Shown here: one piece after another, positions 36,154 to 45,173 of the stretch | How the letters are laid out: every line of letters begins with the position of its first letter | Numbering within the stretch: the stretch's first letter is position 1 | Assembly (NCBI RefSeq): GCF_000355905.1 | Contig: NZ_APLF01000011.1 | Location: 1 to 64,000 of the forward strand | Length of the DNA stretch: 64,000 nt | Direction of reading: 5' to 3' | From: Psychroflexus gondwanensis ACAM 44 | Lineage (GTDB): Bacteria > Bacteroidota > Bacteroidia > Flavobacteriales > Flavobacteriaceae | Program-made: the position numbers and the translations under genes | The notes under the pieces: generated by a model | What the model saw: the letters and a program-made list of their open reading frames with translations, nothing else | Told to the model about the DNA's origin: nothing | The model's database searches: none

Positions 36154-36364
36154 ATGTTAGATTCTACTCTTGCGATCTCTCTTATCGATAATTGGGTAAA
36201 ATTCAATTTGCGATATATCGTCGATCATAAAAAACGTAGGCTAACTCAGCATTTGCTAAACGAGGAGATTTATAAAAAAAATAAAAGAGACTGAAGGTCA
36301 AGTACGAATGGCCTCTACCACTTTAGAAGTGATTAAGATTCCTGATATAAAGAGTAGATCATAA
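36154..36364 (+). pseudogene. Possible frameshifted short gene
   Basis: From ATG 36154 a 46-codon frame (MLDSTLAISLIDNWV..., ending IYKKNKRD) stops at 36292. At the A-rich run near 36272 the reading jumps to another frame, which continues as ETEGQVRMASTTLEVIKIPD to a TAA at 36362. The two halves look like one protein split by a one- or two-base slip. No family is recognised. The rest of 36011-36443 is empty. Confidence 0.35.
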
Positions 36365-36443
36365 GCTTCACTTTAGTTGAGAAATGTCATAGGATTTTAC
36401 AGAATTAATAGTTAAGTTTAAACTGAAATAAAAATTAAAAGCT

Positions 36444-36755
36444 ATGAATATCAATATCCAGTTTGTCAAAGTGGAGACTAGTGAAAGCTTGAGTGAGTTT
36501 ATCACCGAGAAACTTCAAAGGATTTTTAAGAAATACGAATGGATAATTCGTATAGACGTCTTTATTAAAACCGAGAATGATCCTACCGAAATGGGAAATA
36601 TCTGCGATATGGAGGTTAGCCTTCCTGGCCCAAAACTATTTGCAACCTCCAATGAAAAGAATTATGAAATGGCCGTAAAAGAAACTATTAGTGATATTGA
36701 GAGACAACTCAAAAAACGGAAAGCGAAATTTACAGATCAAAATATATCCTCTTAG
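36444..36755 (+). CDS. hpf: HPF/RaiA-family ribosome hibernation factor, short form
   Basis: A 103-residue protein of the sigma-54-modulation/S30EA family, the short form without the dimerisation domain. MNINIQFVKVETSESLSEFI, then KKYEWIIRIDVFIKTEN and AVKETISDIERQLKKRKAKF are typical. It binds the 30S A/P sites and inactivates ribosomes in stationary phase or stress. It is followed by a strong terminator and is a single gene. Confidence 0.92.
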   Translation: MNINIQFVKVETSESLSEFITEKLQRIFKKYEWIIRIDVFIKTENDPTEMGNICDMEVSLPGPKLFATSNEKNYEMAVKETISDIERQLKKRKAKFTDQNISS

Positions 36756-36791
36756 TTAAAACCAACAGCTAAGTTTTAATTATGAAAACCG

Positions 36792-36835
36792 AAAGGAGCT
36801 ACTGAATAAGTTTTAGAGTATTCAGTAGCTCCTTT
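36792..36835 (+). terminator. Terminator after the hibernation factor
   Basis: A perfect 17-bp stem (36792-36808 pairing with 36819-36835) with a 10-base loop. The right arm ends in TTT followed by ATAG, so the T-tract is short but the stem is very stable. Confidence 0.8.
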
Positions 36836-37008
36836 ATAGCATAACCTAGTTTTTGATGCTTTTGGGTGGTTTAAGCTATTCTATTCAGGCAATAACTTTT
36901 TTTTTAAAAAAACCTTATCTTGTTCTAAGTGGATTTTTAGGACTAGACATTTCTAAAACTCAACCACTAGAATGGCTATACTTCCACGACTCTCTAGTCC
37001 TATAAAAT

Positions 37009-37416
37009 CTACTCTTTCTCAAAAAGCAGCCTTAATTTTGTAATCATGATAAGTTCGCTTTTATTTGTTCCCCCCAAGGCATCAGTTATGGTTTGAGCCG
37101 TTTTTAAAATAAGACTTTTCTTTTTCTCTGTAAACAGAGTTTTATGCTCCAAATAAAAATTTACAAAGTTTTTATAACACTCTTCAGAATCCATACGCTC
37201 ATAATCAAACCAGTTAAACACGATGGAAATTTGATTAGCAGCATTGGTATTGAATTCATTATCGTAGTCGCTTTCGCTTTTCCATTCTTTTTCAACAATT
37301 TGAACTAAGGCCTTATATTCTTCTTCTTTTACGAGTTGGTCTGATGCTGAAATCGCATAGAAAAGCTCGCCAAGTTTTTGGTAAAAATATAATTCTGTCT
37401 TATGTATCTTTTCCAT
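37009..37416 (-). CDS. TerB-like helical protein
   Basis: About 135 residues. ATG 37416 (MEKIHKTELYFYQKLGELFY) is preferred: the upstream ATG at 37476 lies inside a long inverted repeat and would add a non-conserved segment. The protein is all-helical with YAISASDQLVKEEEYKALVQIV, the TerB-type pattern in which acidic residues after the first helix may bind metal. Proteins of this kind occur singly in many flavobacteria; the function is unknown. Confidence 0.7.
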   Translation of the reverse strand: MEKIHKTELYFYQKLGELFYAISASDQLVKEEEYKALVQIVEKEWKSESDYDNEFNTNAANQISIVFNWFDYERMDSEECYKNFVNFYLEHKTLFTEKKKSLILKTAQTITDALGGTNKSELIMITKLRLLFEKE

Positions 37417-37471
37417 TAGTTCTATAAACCAAGTTAGTATATAACTAGATGTGAGTTTAAGCACTTTATTG

Positions 37472-37543
37472 AGCAATTATAAACCTGTTTAAATCCGTAC
37501 ATTCTACTATCTATTGGAATTTTTAAGCAGGTTTATAATTGCT
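37472..37543. repeat. Long inverted repeat between the TerB-like and lipoprotein genes
   Basis: Perfect 16-base arms AGCAATTATAAACCTG (37472-37487) and CAGGTTTATAATTGCT (37528-37543). Pairing extends inward for about six more bases with one mismatch, leaving a loop of about 28 bases. It lies downstream of the lipoprotein gene and could end its transcript, although no T-run follows. Confidence 0.75.
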
Positions 37544-37577
37544 ATTAAAAGCATATCCTGTTGTTTACTTTACAAGC

Positions 37578-38267
37578 TTAATATTCTGTAGCACTCCAAT
37601 TAATTGGATTTGGGTTAAAGGTAGCTGTGCCGCTCATCGTATTGCCTAAAAGAGTTCCTGTAAATAGATAGTAATCGTTGTTAGTGGTATCGGTATCAAT
37701 ATCATAAGTTAGTATATTTCCATTTAAAGACCAGGTTCCATAGGAGGTATAAGTCCCAGGCGAGCTAGGTTCATCATAAAGCGTAGTTCCATCTGGATTA
37801 AAAGTGACATCGCCATTCGCTGTTTGACCATTGTCATAAGTAATTAAAAAATCCCACATAGTGCCATCTAAACTTGATGTACTAAAAGATTGTTGTGCAC
37901 CATAGCTTGTTCCTGCTGTAGATTTATTATCACTATTGGTAGCATAAATTCTAAAATAATAGGTCGTATTAGCAACTAAATCAGTAATTGTACTTGTAAA
38001 GGTATTTGATGATTCTGTAGTTTTATCGTCATCAATTGTAGGATTTTCACTAGTACTCCAGCAAACACCACGAGAAGTGATTTCATTAACTCCTTCAGAG
38101 GATACACTTCCGCTTATTTTTATTGAAGTGTAATTGGCTTCTAAATTACCACTCGTTGTTTCATTTGTTATAGTTGGAGCAAATAATTCATCTGTATCGT
38201 CTGACTCACAGCTTGAAATTGAAATGATAGATAGTAATACAAAAGCTTTAAAAATATGTTTTCTCAT
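37578..38267 (-). CDS. Lipoprotein with Fn3-like module and C-terminal beta domain
   Basis: A 229-residue lipoprotein: signal ending SIISISSC (cysteine 20). Residues about 30-130 form an Fn3-like module of the type common in Bacteroidota surface proteins (SSEGVNEITSRGVCWSTSENPT, then NTTYYFRIYATNS). Residues about 135-229 are a lipocalin-like/META-type part (LDGTMWDFLITYDNG, TWSLNGNILTYD, LLGNTMSGTATF). It is surface-exposed with an unknown ligand. Confidence 0.82.
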   Translation of the reverse strand: MRKHIFKAFVLLSIISISSCESDDTDELFAPTITNETTSGNLEANYTSIKISGSVSSEGVNEITSRGVCWSTSENPTIDDDKTTESSNTFTSTITDLVANTTYYFRIYATNSDNKSTAGTSYGAQQSFSTSSLDGTMWDFLITYDNGQTANGDVTFNPDGTTLYDEPSSPGTYTSYGTWSLNGNILTYDIDTDTTNNDYYLFTGTLLGNTMSGTATFNPNPINWSATEY

Positions 38268-38510
38268 AATTAAAATGTTTTATTGACCTACTTCAGAGTT
38301 TGATTGGCTTTTCGGCTTATTCCCAACATTATTTTAAGTCAATTTTTTATAGTTACTTTTGGCTTAAAATAATTTTAATTACGAAGTAAGTTAGTAAAAT
38401 TTTAACTAAAATTAGACGAATTGAGATGAAAGTTTGTTTTAGTCGGAATATTGGTCTCGAATTATAAGTGCCTTTAGATTATACATATCTTTTAAAATTG
38501 TAAAGAACTA

Positions 38511-38522
38511 TGATATTCATCA
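38511..38522. promoter_or_regulatory. TGAT-N4-ATCA palindrome upstream of the PAS kinase
   Basis: TGAT-ATTC-ATCA, centred 32 bases before the ATG of the histidine kinase gene. One of five perfect copies in the stress locus; this one probably mediates autoregulation of the kinase and receiver-CRP pair. Confidence 0.7.
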
Positions 38523-38548
38523 GGTTTATATTTACGTATCTTTAAAAA

Positions 38549-40057
38549 ATGGACGTATTTAAAAAAGGGACTAATATTTTTAAAATTCTTTCTGAAGCAG
38601 TTTCAGAAGGTATTGTTATCGTAAATACCTCTCACATTATCGTGGAGACCAACGACTCCGCCAATCAGATTTTCGGATATGAAAAAAAAGAATTGGTGGG
38701 GCAGCATTTGGATATTCTCATTCCCAACCAATACCGTCATGGGCATAATGAGCACGTGAGTGGGTTTATGGAAAAAGGGCAAAAGCGACAGATGGGCCGA
38801 GGGCGTGATTTATACGGCCGCCGCAAAGATGGTAGTGAATTCCCTGTTGAAGCAGGTCTTAATCCTTTTAGTGTTTATGAGAATGATTATGTGATGGCCC
38901 TAGTCATAGATATTTCGGTAAGAAAAAAAGCTGAACAGGAGTTGCAACATTGGGCAAAAATATTCAACGAATCTCTTAACGAGATTTTCATTTTTGATTC
39001 TAAAACGCTTCAATTTTTAAATGTAAATAAAGGAGCTTTAAAAAATATAGGCTATTCACTTGAAGAGCTTAAAACCATGACTCCTCTGGACATCAAGCCA
39101 GATTTTGATAAAGCTCAGTTTGTAGAAAAAATCACACCGCTGCTCGAGGATTCTCTGGAAAAGTTGAAATTTAATTCTGTCCATAAACGGAAAGATGGCA
39201 CTCTATATCCTGTGGAAGTTCACCTTCAGAAATCATCTTTGCGAGAAAATGACATGCTGGTAGCTATAATACTCGATATTACAGAGCAGGAAAAATACAC
39301 CCAGAAACTAGAGGAAACTGTTGACCAACGTACGCGTCAACTTCAAAAAGCCTTAACAAAAGAACAGGAACTAGGAGAACTAAAGACCAAGTTTTTGTCC
39401 TTGGTAGCTCATGAATTTAAAACGCCTCTTAGCGGCATAATGACCTCTGCGACTTTAGCTGGAAAATACCCCAAGGAAGAGCAGCAAGAGAAACGTGAAA
39501 AACATTTAAAAACGATTCGAGGTAAGGTCAAGTATTTGAATAATATCATCAACGATTTTTTATCCATAGAGCGTTTAGAAAGTGGAAAGTTTACTTATTC
39601 ATTTTCAAAATTTCCTATTAGCAAAGTGGTAAATGAAGTTATTTATGATGCAAACATGCTTTTAAAAGAAAACCAGCATATTGAATATCCAGACCAGATA
39701 GATGCAATTTATTTAAACTTCGATGAAAAGATTTTAGAACTTATATTAACCAACCTCATCAATAATGCTATTAAGTATTCTTCTGAAGAGTCTACCGTTA
39801 ATATTGTAGTTGAAGAAAATGAGGGTACATTAGTTTTTTATATTTGCGATGAAGGGATTGGAATTCCTGAAGCAGAACAGAAATATATTTTCAACAGATA
39901 TTTTAGAGCAGAAAACGCTCTATTGAATCAAGGAACAGGTATTGGTCTAAATATTGTAAAAACCCACCTAGAAAATTTAGGAGGGACCATTACTTTTACA
40001 AGTATTGAAGGAAAGGGCTCAGAATTTAAGGTGAGCATCCCGTTAGAGACCTCTTAA
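38549..40057 (+). CDS. PAS-PAS sensor histidine kinase
   Basis: A 502-residue soluble kinase without membrane spans. PAS1 at about residues 10-125 (IVETNDSANQIFGYEKKELVGQ), PAS2 at about 130-250, a coiled linker (ETVDQRTRQLQKALTKEQELGELKTKF), the H-box LVAHEFKTPL (histidine near 288), and an ATPase domain with NLINNAIKYSS, DEGIGIP and GTGIGLNIV. PAS domains of this type may sense oxygen or redox state through a cofactor. The gene for its presumed partner starts nine bases downstream. Confidence 0.93.
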   Translation: MDVFKKGTNIFKILSEAVSEGIVIVNTSHIIVETNDSANQIFGYEKKELVGQHLDILIPNQYRHGHNEHVSGFMEKGQKRQMGRGRDLYGRRKDGSEFPVEAGLNPFSVYENDYVMALVIDISVRKKAEQELQHWAKIFNESLNEIFIFDSKTLQFLNVNKGALKNIGYSLEELKTMTPLDIKPDFDKAQFVEKITPLLEDSLEKLKFNSVHKRKDGTLYPVEVHLQKSSLRENDMLVAIILDITEQEKYTQKLEETVDQRTRQLQKALTKEQELGELKTKFLSLVAHEFKTPLSGIMTSATLAGKYPKEEQQEKREKHLKTIRGKVKYLNNIINDFLSIERLESGKFTYSFSKFPISKVVNEVIYDANMLLKENQHIEYPDQIDAIYLNFDEKILELILTNLINNAIKYSSEESTVNIVVEENEGTLVFYICDEGIGIPEAEQKYIFNRYFRAENALLNQGTGIGLNIVKTHLENLGGTITFTSIEGKGSEFKVSIPLETS

Positions 40058-40066
40058 TATACAACT

Positions 40067-41116
40067 ATGAAAACAATACTTTTAATAGAAGATGATAGCG
40101 CATTGAGGGAGAATACAGCAGAGCTACTAGAACTCTCAGATTACACGGTACATTCAGCCGCTAATGGAAAAATAGGTATCGAAGTTGCCAAAAAACAACT
40201 ACCAGACCTTATTATTTGTGATATCATGATGCCAGAAGTCGATGGCTATGGGGTTTTGGAAGCGGTTTCTTTGGAGCCTACCACCACTCACATTCCCTTT
40301 ATTTTTCTTTCAGCAAAAACCGAACATAAAGAAATACGAAAAGGAATGGATCTTGGCGCTGACGATTACCTCACCAAACCCTTCGAAGAAGAGGATTTGC
40401 TAAGTGCTATTGAGAGTCGGCTCGCTAAAGTTAAAATTCTTTCAACGATGAAAGAAACTCCTTCCCATACTAATGAAGCTGAAGAAGATGTTCGGAATCT
40501 AAATGAGCTAAAAAATCTTTTTGATGATACCGGAGAGATTTTGAAGTTTAAAAAGGGAGAAGTTATTTTTAAAGAAAGTGCGCCGTCTCATAAAATATTT
40601 CTTATTCTCAATGGGGTTGTTAAAAGTCATAAAATGGAGGAAAATGGTAAAGAGCTTATTACAGCCTTGTACAAACCTGATGACTTTTTAGGGTTTACCT
40701 CTTTTACAGGTAATATTCCATACCAAGAAACAGCTACTGCTGTAGAAGAAGTGGAATTGGCGGGTATCTCAAAAAATGAGTTAACTGCTATTTTAGCTCA
40801 AAATCAAAATGTCTCGTTGGAATTAATGAATCTCCTTACAGAGTCTGTTTCTGAAATAAAGAAGCAGTTACTGCAAATGGCTTACAGTTCAGTGAGAAAA
40901 AAAACAGCACAAACCCTACTTCAGTTTGCTTTTCTATTGAATAAAAAACCAGAGGATGCTATAAATATTTCTAGAAGTGATTTGGCAAGCGTAGCGGGCA
41001 TAGCTCCAGAAAGTTTGATAAGAACTCTGTCTGAATTCAAGAAAAAAGGATTGATTGAAATAGCAGGCCGTAACATAAAAATTCTTCAATTGGAAAGTTT
41101 GGCAGAAGTACAATAA
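40067..41116 (+). CDS. Receiver-CRP/FNR fusion regulator
   Basis: A 349-residue fusion: a receiver domain (acidic pair E8/D9, acceptor D52 in LIICDIMMPEVDG, lysine in LTKPFEEED) at residues 1-125, a cyclic-nucleotide-type beta-barrel at about 150-265 (FKKGEVIFKESAPSHKIFLI), and a Crp helix-turn-helix at about 275-345. The recognition helix reads APESLIRTLSEF; its E-x3-R pair matches FNR/CRP, and the absence of Arg before Glu fits FNR-like reading of TGAT half-sites. There is no N-terminal cysteine cluster, so it is controlled by phosphorylation rather than by its own iron-sulfur cluster. Confidence 0.93.
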   Translation: MKTILLIEDDSALRENTAELLELSDYTVHSAANGKIGIEVAKKQLPDLIICDIMMPEVDGYGVLEAVSLEPTTTHIPFIFLSAKTEHKEIRKGMDLGADDYLTKPFEEEDLLSAIESRLAKVKILSTMKETPSHTNEAEEDVRNLNELKNLFDDTGEILKFKKGEVIFKESAPSHKIFLILNGVVKSHKMEENGKELITALYKPDDFLGFTSFTGNIPYQETATAVEEVELAGISKNELTAILAQNQNVSLELMNLLTESVSEIKKQLLQMAYSSVRKKTAQTLLQFAFLLNKKPEDAINISRSDLASVAGIAPESLIRTLSEFKKKGLIEIAGRNIKILQLESLAEVQ

Positions 41117-41125
41117 TCCTTTAGT

Positions 41126-41137
41126 TGATTTTTATCA
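41126..41137. promoter_or_regulatory. TGAT-N4-ATCA palindrome upstream of UspA (41.2 kb)
   Basis: TGAT-TTTT-ATCA, centred 48 bases upstream of the start codon of the next UspA gene. Confidence 0.7.
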
Positions 41138-41179
41138 TATTTATAAGTCGTTGACATCGATACTTTTGTTCCCACAATA

Positions 41180-42019
41180 ATGACGATGCAGCATATTTTA
41201 ATACCTACCGATTTTTCTCAGCATGCGTGGAACGCTACGAGCTATGCTTTACAGTTTTTTAAAAGTGTAAATACCACTTTTCATTTTTTACACATAGAAA
41301 CGCCAAACGACCTAAGTAAGAATCCTTTGCATTACGATGACCTTATTTCTACAAAGATAATTCCGGAAAAAAAGATTTTAAAAATGAAAGAATGGATGCA
41401 AAAAGTGTCCACTTACGATACTTCAGTCAATCATAATTTCAAGCAGGAAAGTGTAAAGTCCTTTTTTGTAGAGGCTATAAAAACGTACATCATCAAGCAT
41501 TCTATAGATTTGTTGGTTATGGGGTCTAAGGGATGTTATTGCCTTACAGGTAAGACTATTGGCAGTAAAACAGCCAAGGTTATTACACGAGTAAAATGCC
41601 CTGTGTTTATAATTCCAGAAAAAGCTGTTTTTAAAAAACCAATTCATATCGGTTTCCTTACCGATTTTAATATGGTTTATAAAAATAAGGTTATGCAGAC
41701 TTTGCTGGAGGTGTCTCAAACTTACAAATCGTCAATTAATGTCTTGCGAGTAGCAGGGGCTAAAAAAATTTTAGAGGATTCTCAAAATAACAATCGAGAG
41801 CTTCTCAAAGACCAATTGAAAGAGGTTTCTCATAGCTTTCATGTCATAGAAAATCCAAACTTGGAAACGGCGGTTCAGTCCTTCGTAGATGTTATGCAAA
41901 TTGATATGATCGCAATGATTGCCAAAAATTTAAACCTTTTTCAGCGTCTACTATTTAAACCAAAGGGTCCACAAAAAAACCATCCTATGCAGGTTCCATT
42001 TTTGGTTTTGCACGAATAA
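41180..42019 (+). CDS. Universal stress protein, two-domain
   Basis: A 279-residue protein with two UspA folds. The first domain has ILIPTDFS and the ATP loop MGSKGCYCLTGKTIGS (G-x2-G-x9-G-S intact); the second is degenerate. ATG 41186 is an alternative start, closer to the family norm. It is preceded by a TGAT-N4-ATCA site and follows the receiver-CRP gene by 63 bases, so it is a likely target. Confidence 0.92.
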   Translation: MTMQHILIPTDFSQHAWNATSYALQFFKSVNTTFHFLHIETPNDLSKNPLHYDDLISTKIIPEKKILKMKEWMQKVSTYDTSVNHNFKQESVKSFFVEAIKTYIIKHSIDLLVMGSKGCYCLTGKTIGSKTAKVITRVKCPVFIIPEKAVFKKPIHIGFLTDFNMVYKNKVMQTLLEVSQTYKSSINVLRVAGAKKILEDSQNNNRELLKDQLKEVSHSFHVIENPNLETAVQSFVDVMQIDMIAMIAKNLNLFQRLLFKPKGPQKNHPMQVPFLVLHE

Positions 42020-42042
42020 AAAATGCATTGCATAGGCGATTA

Positions 42043-42054
42043 TGATATTTATCA
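42043..42054. promoter_or_regulatory. TGAT-N4-ATCA palindrome upstream of the UspA pair
   Basis: TGAT-ATTT-ATCA, extended to the 14-bp palindrome ATGATA-TT-TATCAT (42042-42055). It lies about 170 bases before the next UspA start. Confidence 0.7.
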
Positions 42055-42222
42055 TTTTACAATCGACAGAGGTGAGTAATTTTAATCCCCTATTAAGGAT
42101 TTAAAGCTCTATGCTACAAGTCAGACTTTCCAAGGTTGAGCTCGAAATTGTGAAATTAGGTGACGAATTCATCTTTGGTCGGTTCGTCTTAAAGTTCTTG
42201 AATAAACTTAAAAAATAACAAC

Positions 42223-43068
42223 ATGCTAAAGATATTGATTCCTACAGACTTCTCCGAAACTGCAAAAAATGCAATACAATATGGTTTGGAGCTATTCAAA
42301 CATCAGGAGAGTGAATTTATAATTATGCATGCTTATGCAGATGAGGTGTATAAGAATGGGATGGAAATGGATCAAGAATCGTTCAATGTGTTCAAAGAAA
42401 ACACCTGTCTGAAAGCGGAAAGTCAGCTACAAAACGAGGTGATAGAATTTTCTGAGCTTTCTCCAAATTCTAAACATACCTTTACTTACGAAGCCTGTTT
42501 TGGAAGCTTAGTGGATGAGACCAATGATAGTGTAGAAAGGGAAAATATCGACCTTGTGATTATGGGAACCAAAGGGGAGACCAACAATAAAGAGATCTCT
42601 TTTGGTAGCCACACACTCCAAGTTATAAAATATATTAAATGCCCAGTTTTAGCAATTCCAACAGGCTTTAAAGAGACCTCTCTTCACACTATCGGTTTTG
42701 CGACCGACTATATGCTTCCTTTTAAAAAGCGAGAGTTAAGATTACTGAGCACCTTGGCGATGCAGCTCTATGCCGTTATTTACATGGTATTTATCTCAGA
42801 TTATAAAAGCTTATCTCGAAGACAACAAGACAATCGTTCCTTTTCAGAATACTGTTTAAGAGAAAACAAAACAGACTTTATCCAGGAAACTGGGAAAAAT
42901 ATTACTGAAGGAATAAATAAAGTATTACAAGAACAAAATTTCGACATGTTAGTGATGGTGAATCAAAGGCATTCGTATCTAGAAAACTTGCTTTATCATT
43001 CTACTATTGAAAAAATAGGCTTACAAATTAAGATTCCCTTTTTAGTCTTACAGAATCTAAATCGCTAA
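42223..43068 (+). CDS. Universal stress protein, two-domain
   Basis: A 281-residue two-domain UspA. The start MLKILIPTDFSETAKNAIQYG and the ATP loop MGTKGETNNKEISFGS (G-x2-G-x9-G-S) are intact in the first domain. The second lacks the loop. It is separated by 16 bases from the following UspA gene and so is co-transcribed with it. Confidence 0.93.
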   Translation: MLKILIPTDFSETAKNAIQYGLELFKHQESEFIIMHAYADEVYKNGMEMDQESFNVFKENTCLKAESQLQNEVIEFSELSPNSKHTFTYEACFGSLVDETNDSVERENIDLVIMGTKGETNNKEISFGSHTLQVIKYIKCPVLAIPTGFKETSLHTIGFATDYMLPFKKRELRLLSTLAMQLYAVIYMVFISDYKSLSRRQQDNRSFSEYCLRENKTDFIQETGKNITEGINKVLQEQNFDMLVMVNQRHSYLENLLYHSTIEKIGLQIKIPFLVLQNLNR

Positions 43069-43084
43069 CTCAACACTTGATATC

Positions 43085-43933
43085 ATGAAACGAATACTCT
43101 TGCCTACAGATTTTTCTGATAATGCCTATAACTCCATACAATACGCATTGCAAATGTTCAAAGAGGATAGTTGTGAATTTTTTATTCTACACACCTATAC
43201 TCCTGTCATGATTTCATCTGGAAGCATGTTGGATAGCGAAACAGCATTATCTCTTCATACCATAGCAGAAAAAAGTGCTCAAAAAAAGATGAATGCTCTT
43301 TTGGATAAGATTCAGAGTCAGTTTCCAAACCCAAAACACAGGACAAAAGGGCAGGTTTCCTTCAATTTACTGCTCCCTGAAATGGAGAACTTGATTAACG
43401 AAAAGAATATAGGTGTTGTAGTGATGGGTACTCAAGGAGCTACAGGAGCTAAAGAGGTCTTTATAGGAACACAAACCATGTATGCCATCAAGAAATTGAA
43501 TTGTCCTTTATTGGCCGTACCTGCGAATTTTGACTACGAAGCTCCCAAAGATATTTTGTTTCCCACAGACTTTAATCTAAGGAAAACCAACACATATTTA
43601 ACGATGCTTCGCGAACTTTGTAATAGTCACGTTTCTCGTTTGCATATTTTAAATGCGTATTATGGTTATCCACTCACTGATGCTCAACTTGAAACCAAAT
43701 CTTTTTTAGACCATTATTTCATCCATACCGCACACTTATTTCACCTAGGTGAAGGCGGAGACGTACTTGAAGCTATACAGCAATTTCAGATAAAGATTAA
43801 GACCAATCTGATGGTAATGATTCATAATAAACATAATTTTTTAGAAAATATGCTTTTTAGACCTGTTATCAATCAAGTTGTATATCACACTCAGGTCCCC
43901 TTTTTAGTGATTCCTTCTGAAGAAAGACAATAA
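43085..43933 (+). CDS. Universal stress protein, two-domain
   Basis: A 282-residue two-domain UspA, starting MKRILLPTDFSDNAYNSIQYA, with the ATP loop MGTQGATGAKEVFIGT intact in domain one. Domain two begins near ILFPTDFNLRKTN and is degenerate. It is the third UspA in a row; the differences between the three are too large for a recent duplication. Confidence 0.93.
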   Translation: MKRILLPTDFSDNAYNSIQYALQMFKEDSCEFFILHTYTPVMISSGSMLDSETALSLHTIAEKSAQKKMNALLDKIQSQFPNPKHRTKGQVSFNLLLPEMENLINEKNIGVVVMGTQGATGAKEVFIGTQTMYAIKKLNCPLLAVPANFDYEAPKDILFPTDFNLRKTNTYLTMLRELCNSHVSRLHILNAYYGYPLTDAQLETKSFLDHYFIHTAHLFHLGEGGDVLEAIQQFQIKIKTNLMVMIHNKHNFLENMLFRPVINQVVYHTQVPFLVIPSEERQ

Positions 43934-44335
43934 GGTCAGTTTTCAATCTTAGAAGGCTATTTTGAAATACATTAGTATTCCTAGAAATCAATTGATATGG
44001 CTAATGGAGACTGATAAATATCATAGTTCACAAGACGTATCTATTATATTTTTAATGCTATAAATACTAATGAAGGGTGTCTTTGAAAAAGAGCTTTTAT
44101 GATCACTATGCCTAAAAGAAATTAAGGACGTTTCCGTGACTAGAATCTAATCTATTTTTAGAGGCTTTTGCTTAAAGGGGTTTGTTTTCCTAAGATTTTG
44201 TAGCCTTAAAAAATTTGATCTTGATAAAGAGACCTTAAATTTTTAGCATTTGTTTTTTCAGTTTTCTTATAACATCATAAATACAAATATCACCTTCATT
44301 TTTTGTCATTTTTACGAGTTTAATAGTTTAAAATC
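43934..44335. other. Intergenic stretch upstream of the ATP-cone nuclease
   Basis: About 400 AT-rich bases with one TGAT-N4-ATCA palindrome at 44012. No ORF, hairpin or relic was recognised. Confidence 0.4.
44012..44023. promoter_or_regulatory. TGAT-N4-ATCA palindrome upstream of the ATP-cone nuclease
   Basis: TGAT-AAAT-ATCA; with its flanks it is the reverse complement of the 42043 site at 13 of 14 positions. It is about 315 bases from the next start codon, further than the other sites. Confidence 0.6.
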
Positions 44336-45172
44336 ATGAAAGATAAAAGCTTTAAAATCATCAAGTCTTCTGGGGAAAAGGCAGATTTCTCTTTGTCTAA
44401 GCTAAGGAGGAGCTTATTCAGTAGTGGCGCCGATGAATTAACGGTAGATAATATCCTTAATGTTGTTCGAGACGAATTGTATCAGGGTATTTCTACTAAG
44501 GAAATTTACAATAGGGCTTTCGCCTTATTAAAGAAAAGTAAATCGATTTATGCCTCTAAGTATAAATTGAAAAAAGCCATCTACGAATTAGGGCCTACTG
44601 GATTTCCTTTTGAAAAATTTGTAGGTGCACTAATGACCTATTCTGGCTACAGTGTAAAAATTGGAGAAGTTTTACAAGGGAAATGCGTCTCACACGAAGT
44701 GGATATTGTTGCTATAAAAAACGGAGAACATATTGTAGCTGAATGTAAATTCCATAGTGCAAAAACAAACACTTGTAATGTAAAAGTACCCTTGTACATC
44801 AACTCGAGGTATCAAGATATTATCGCTGAAAAAAAGAATACAAAAGAATGTCCTAACGAGGGGTGGGTAGTAACCAATACACGTTTCACTTTAGATGCTA
44901 TCACCTTTGGCTCATGTGTTGGACTTTATTTATTAAGCTGGGATTATCCCAAAGACAACGGCTTAAAAGATCGCATAGATAGGTTAGGCTTATATCCCGT
45001 TACCGTCTCCACACTTATCACTAATAGAGAAAAACAATTTTTATTGAGCAGAGATGTCGTGCTCTGCCGTCAATTATTAAACGATAGTTTTTACCTAGAT
45101 CATTTGGGTATTTCAGAAACGAGGAAAACAAAAATACTATCTGAAATTTCAATGCTCTGTAACACACATTAA
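44336..45172 (+). CDS. ATP-cone plus restriction-endonuclease-like protein
   Basis: A 278-residue fusion. Residues about 5-90 are an ATP-cone (IKSSGEKADFSLSKLRRSLFSSGA, then IYNRAFALLKK), the nucleotide-sensing module known from NrdR and class I/III ribonucleotide reductases. Residues about 95-210 have a Mrr/PD-(D/E)XK core: FEKFVGALMTYSGYSVKIG, HEVDIVAIKNGEHIVAECKFH (D-x(n)-E-x-K). This would make a nuclease gated by ATP/dATP levels. It stands one base upstream of a beta-CASP hydrolase gene. Confidence 0.88.
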   Translation: MKDKSFKIIKSSGEKADFSLSKLRRSLFSSGADELTVDNILNVVRDELYQGISTKEIYNRAFALLKKSKSIYASKYKLKKAIYELGPTGFPFEKFVGALMTYSGYSVKIGEVLQGKCVSHEVDIVAIKNGEHIVAECKFHSAKTNTCNVKVPLYINSRYQDIIAEKKNTKECPNEGWVVTNTRFTLDAITFGSCVGLYLLSWDYPKDNGLKDRIDRLGLYPVTVSTLITNREKQFLLSRDVVLCRQLLNDSFYLDHLGISETRKTKILSEISMLCNTH

Positions 45173-45173
45173 A

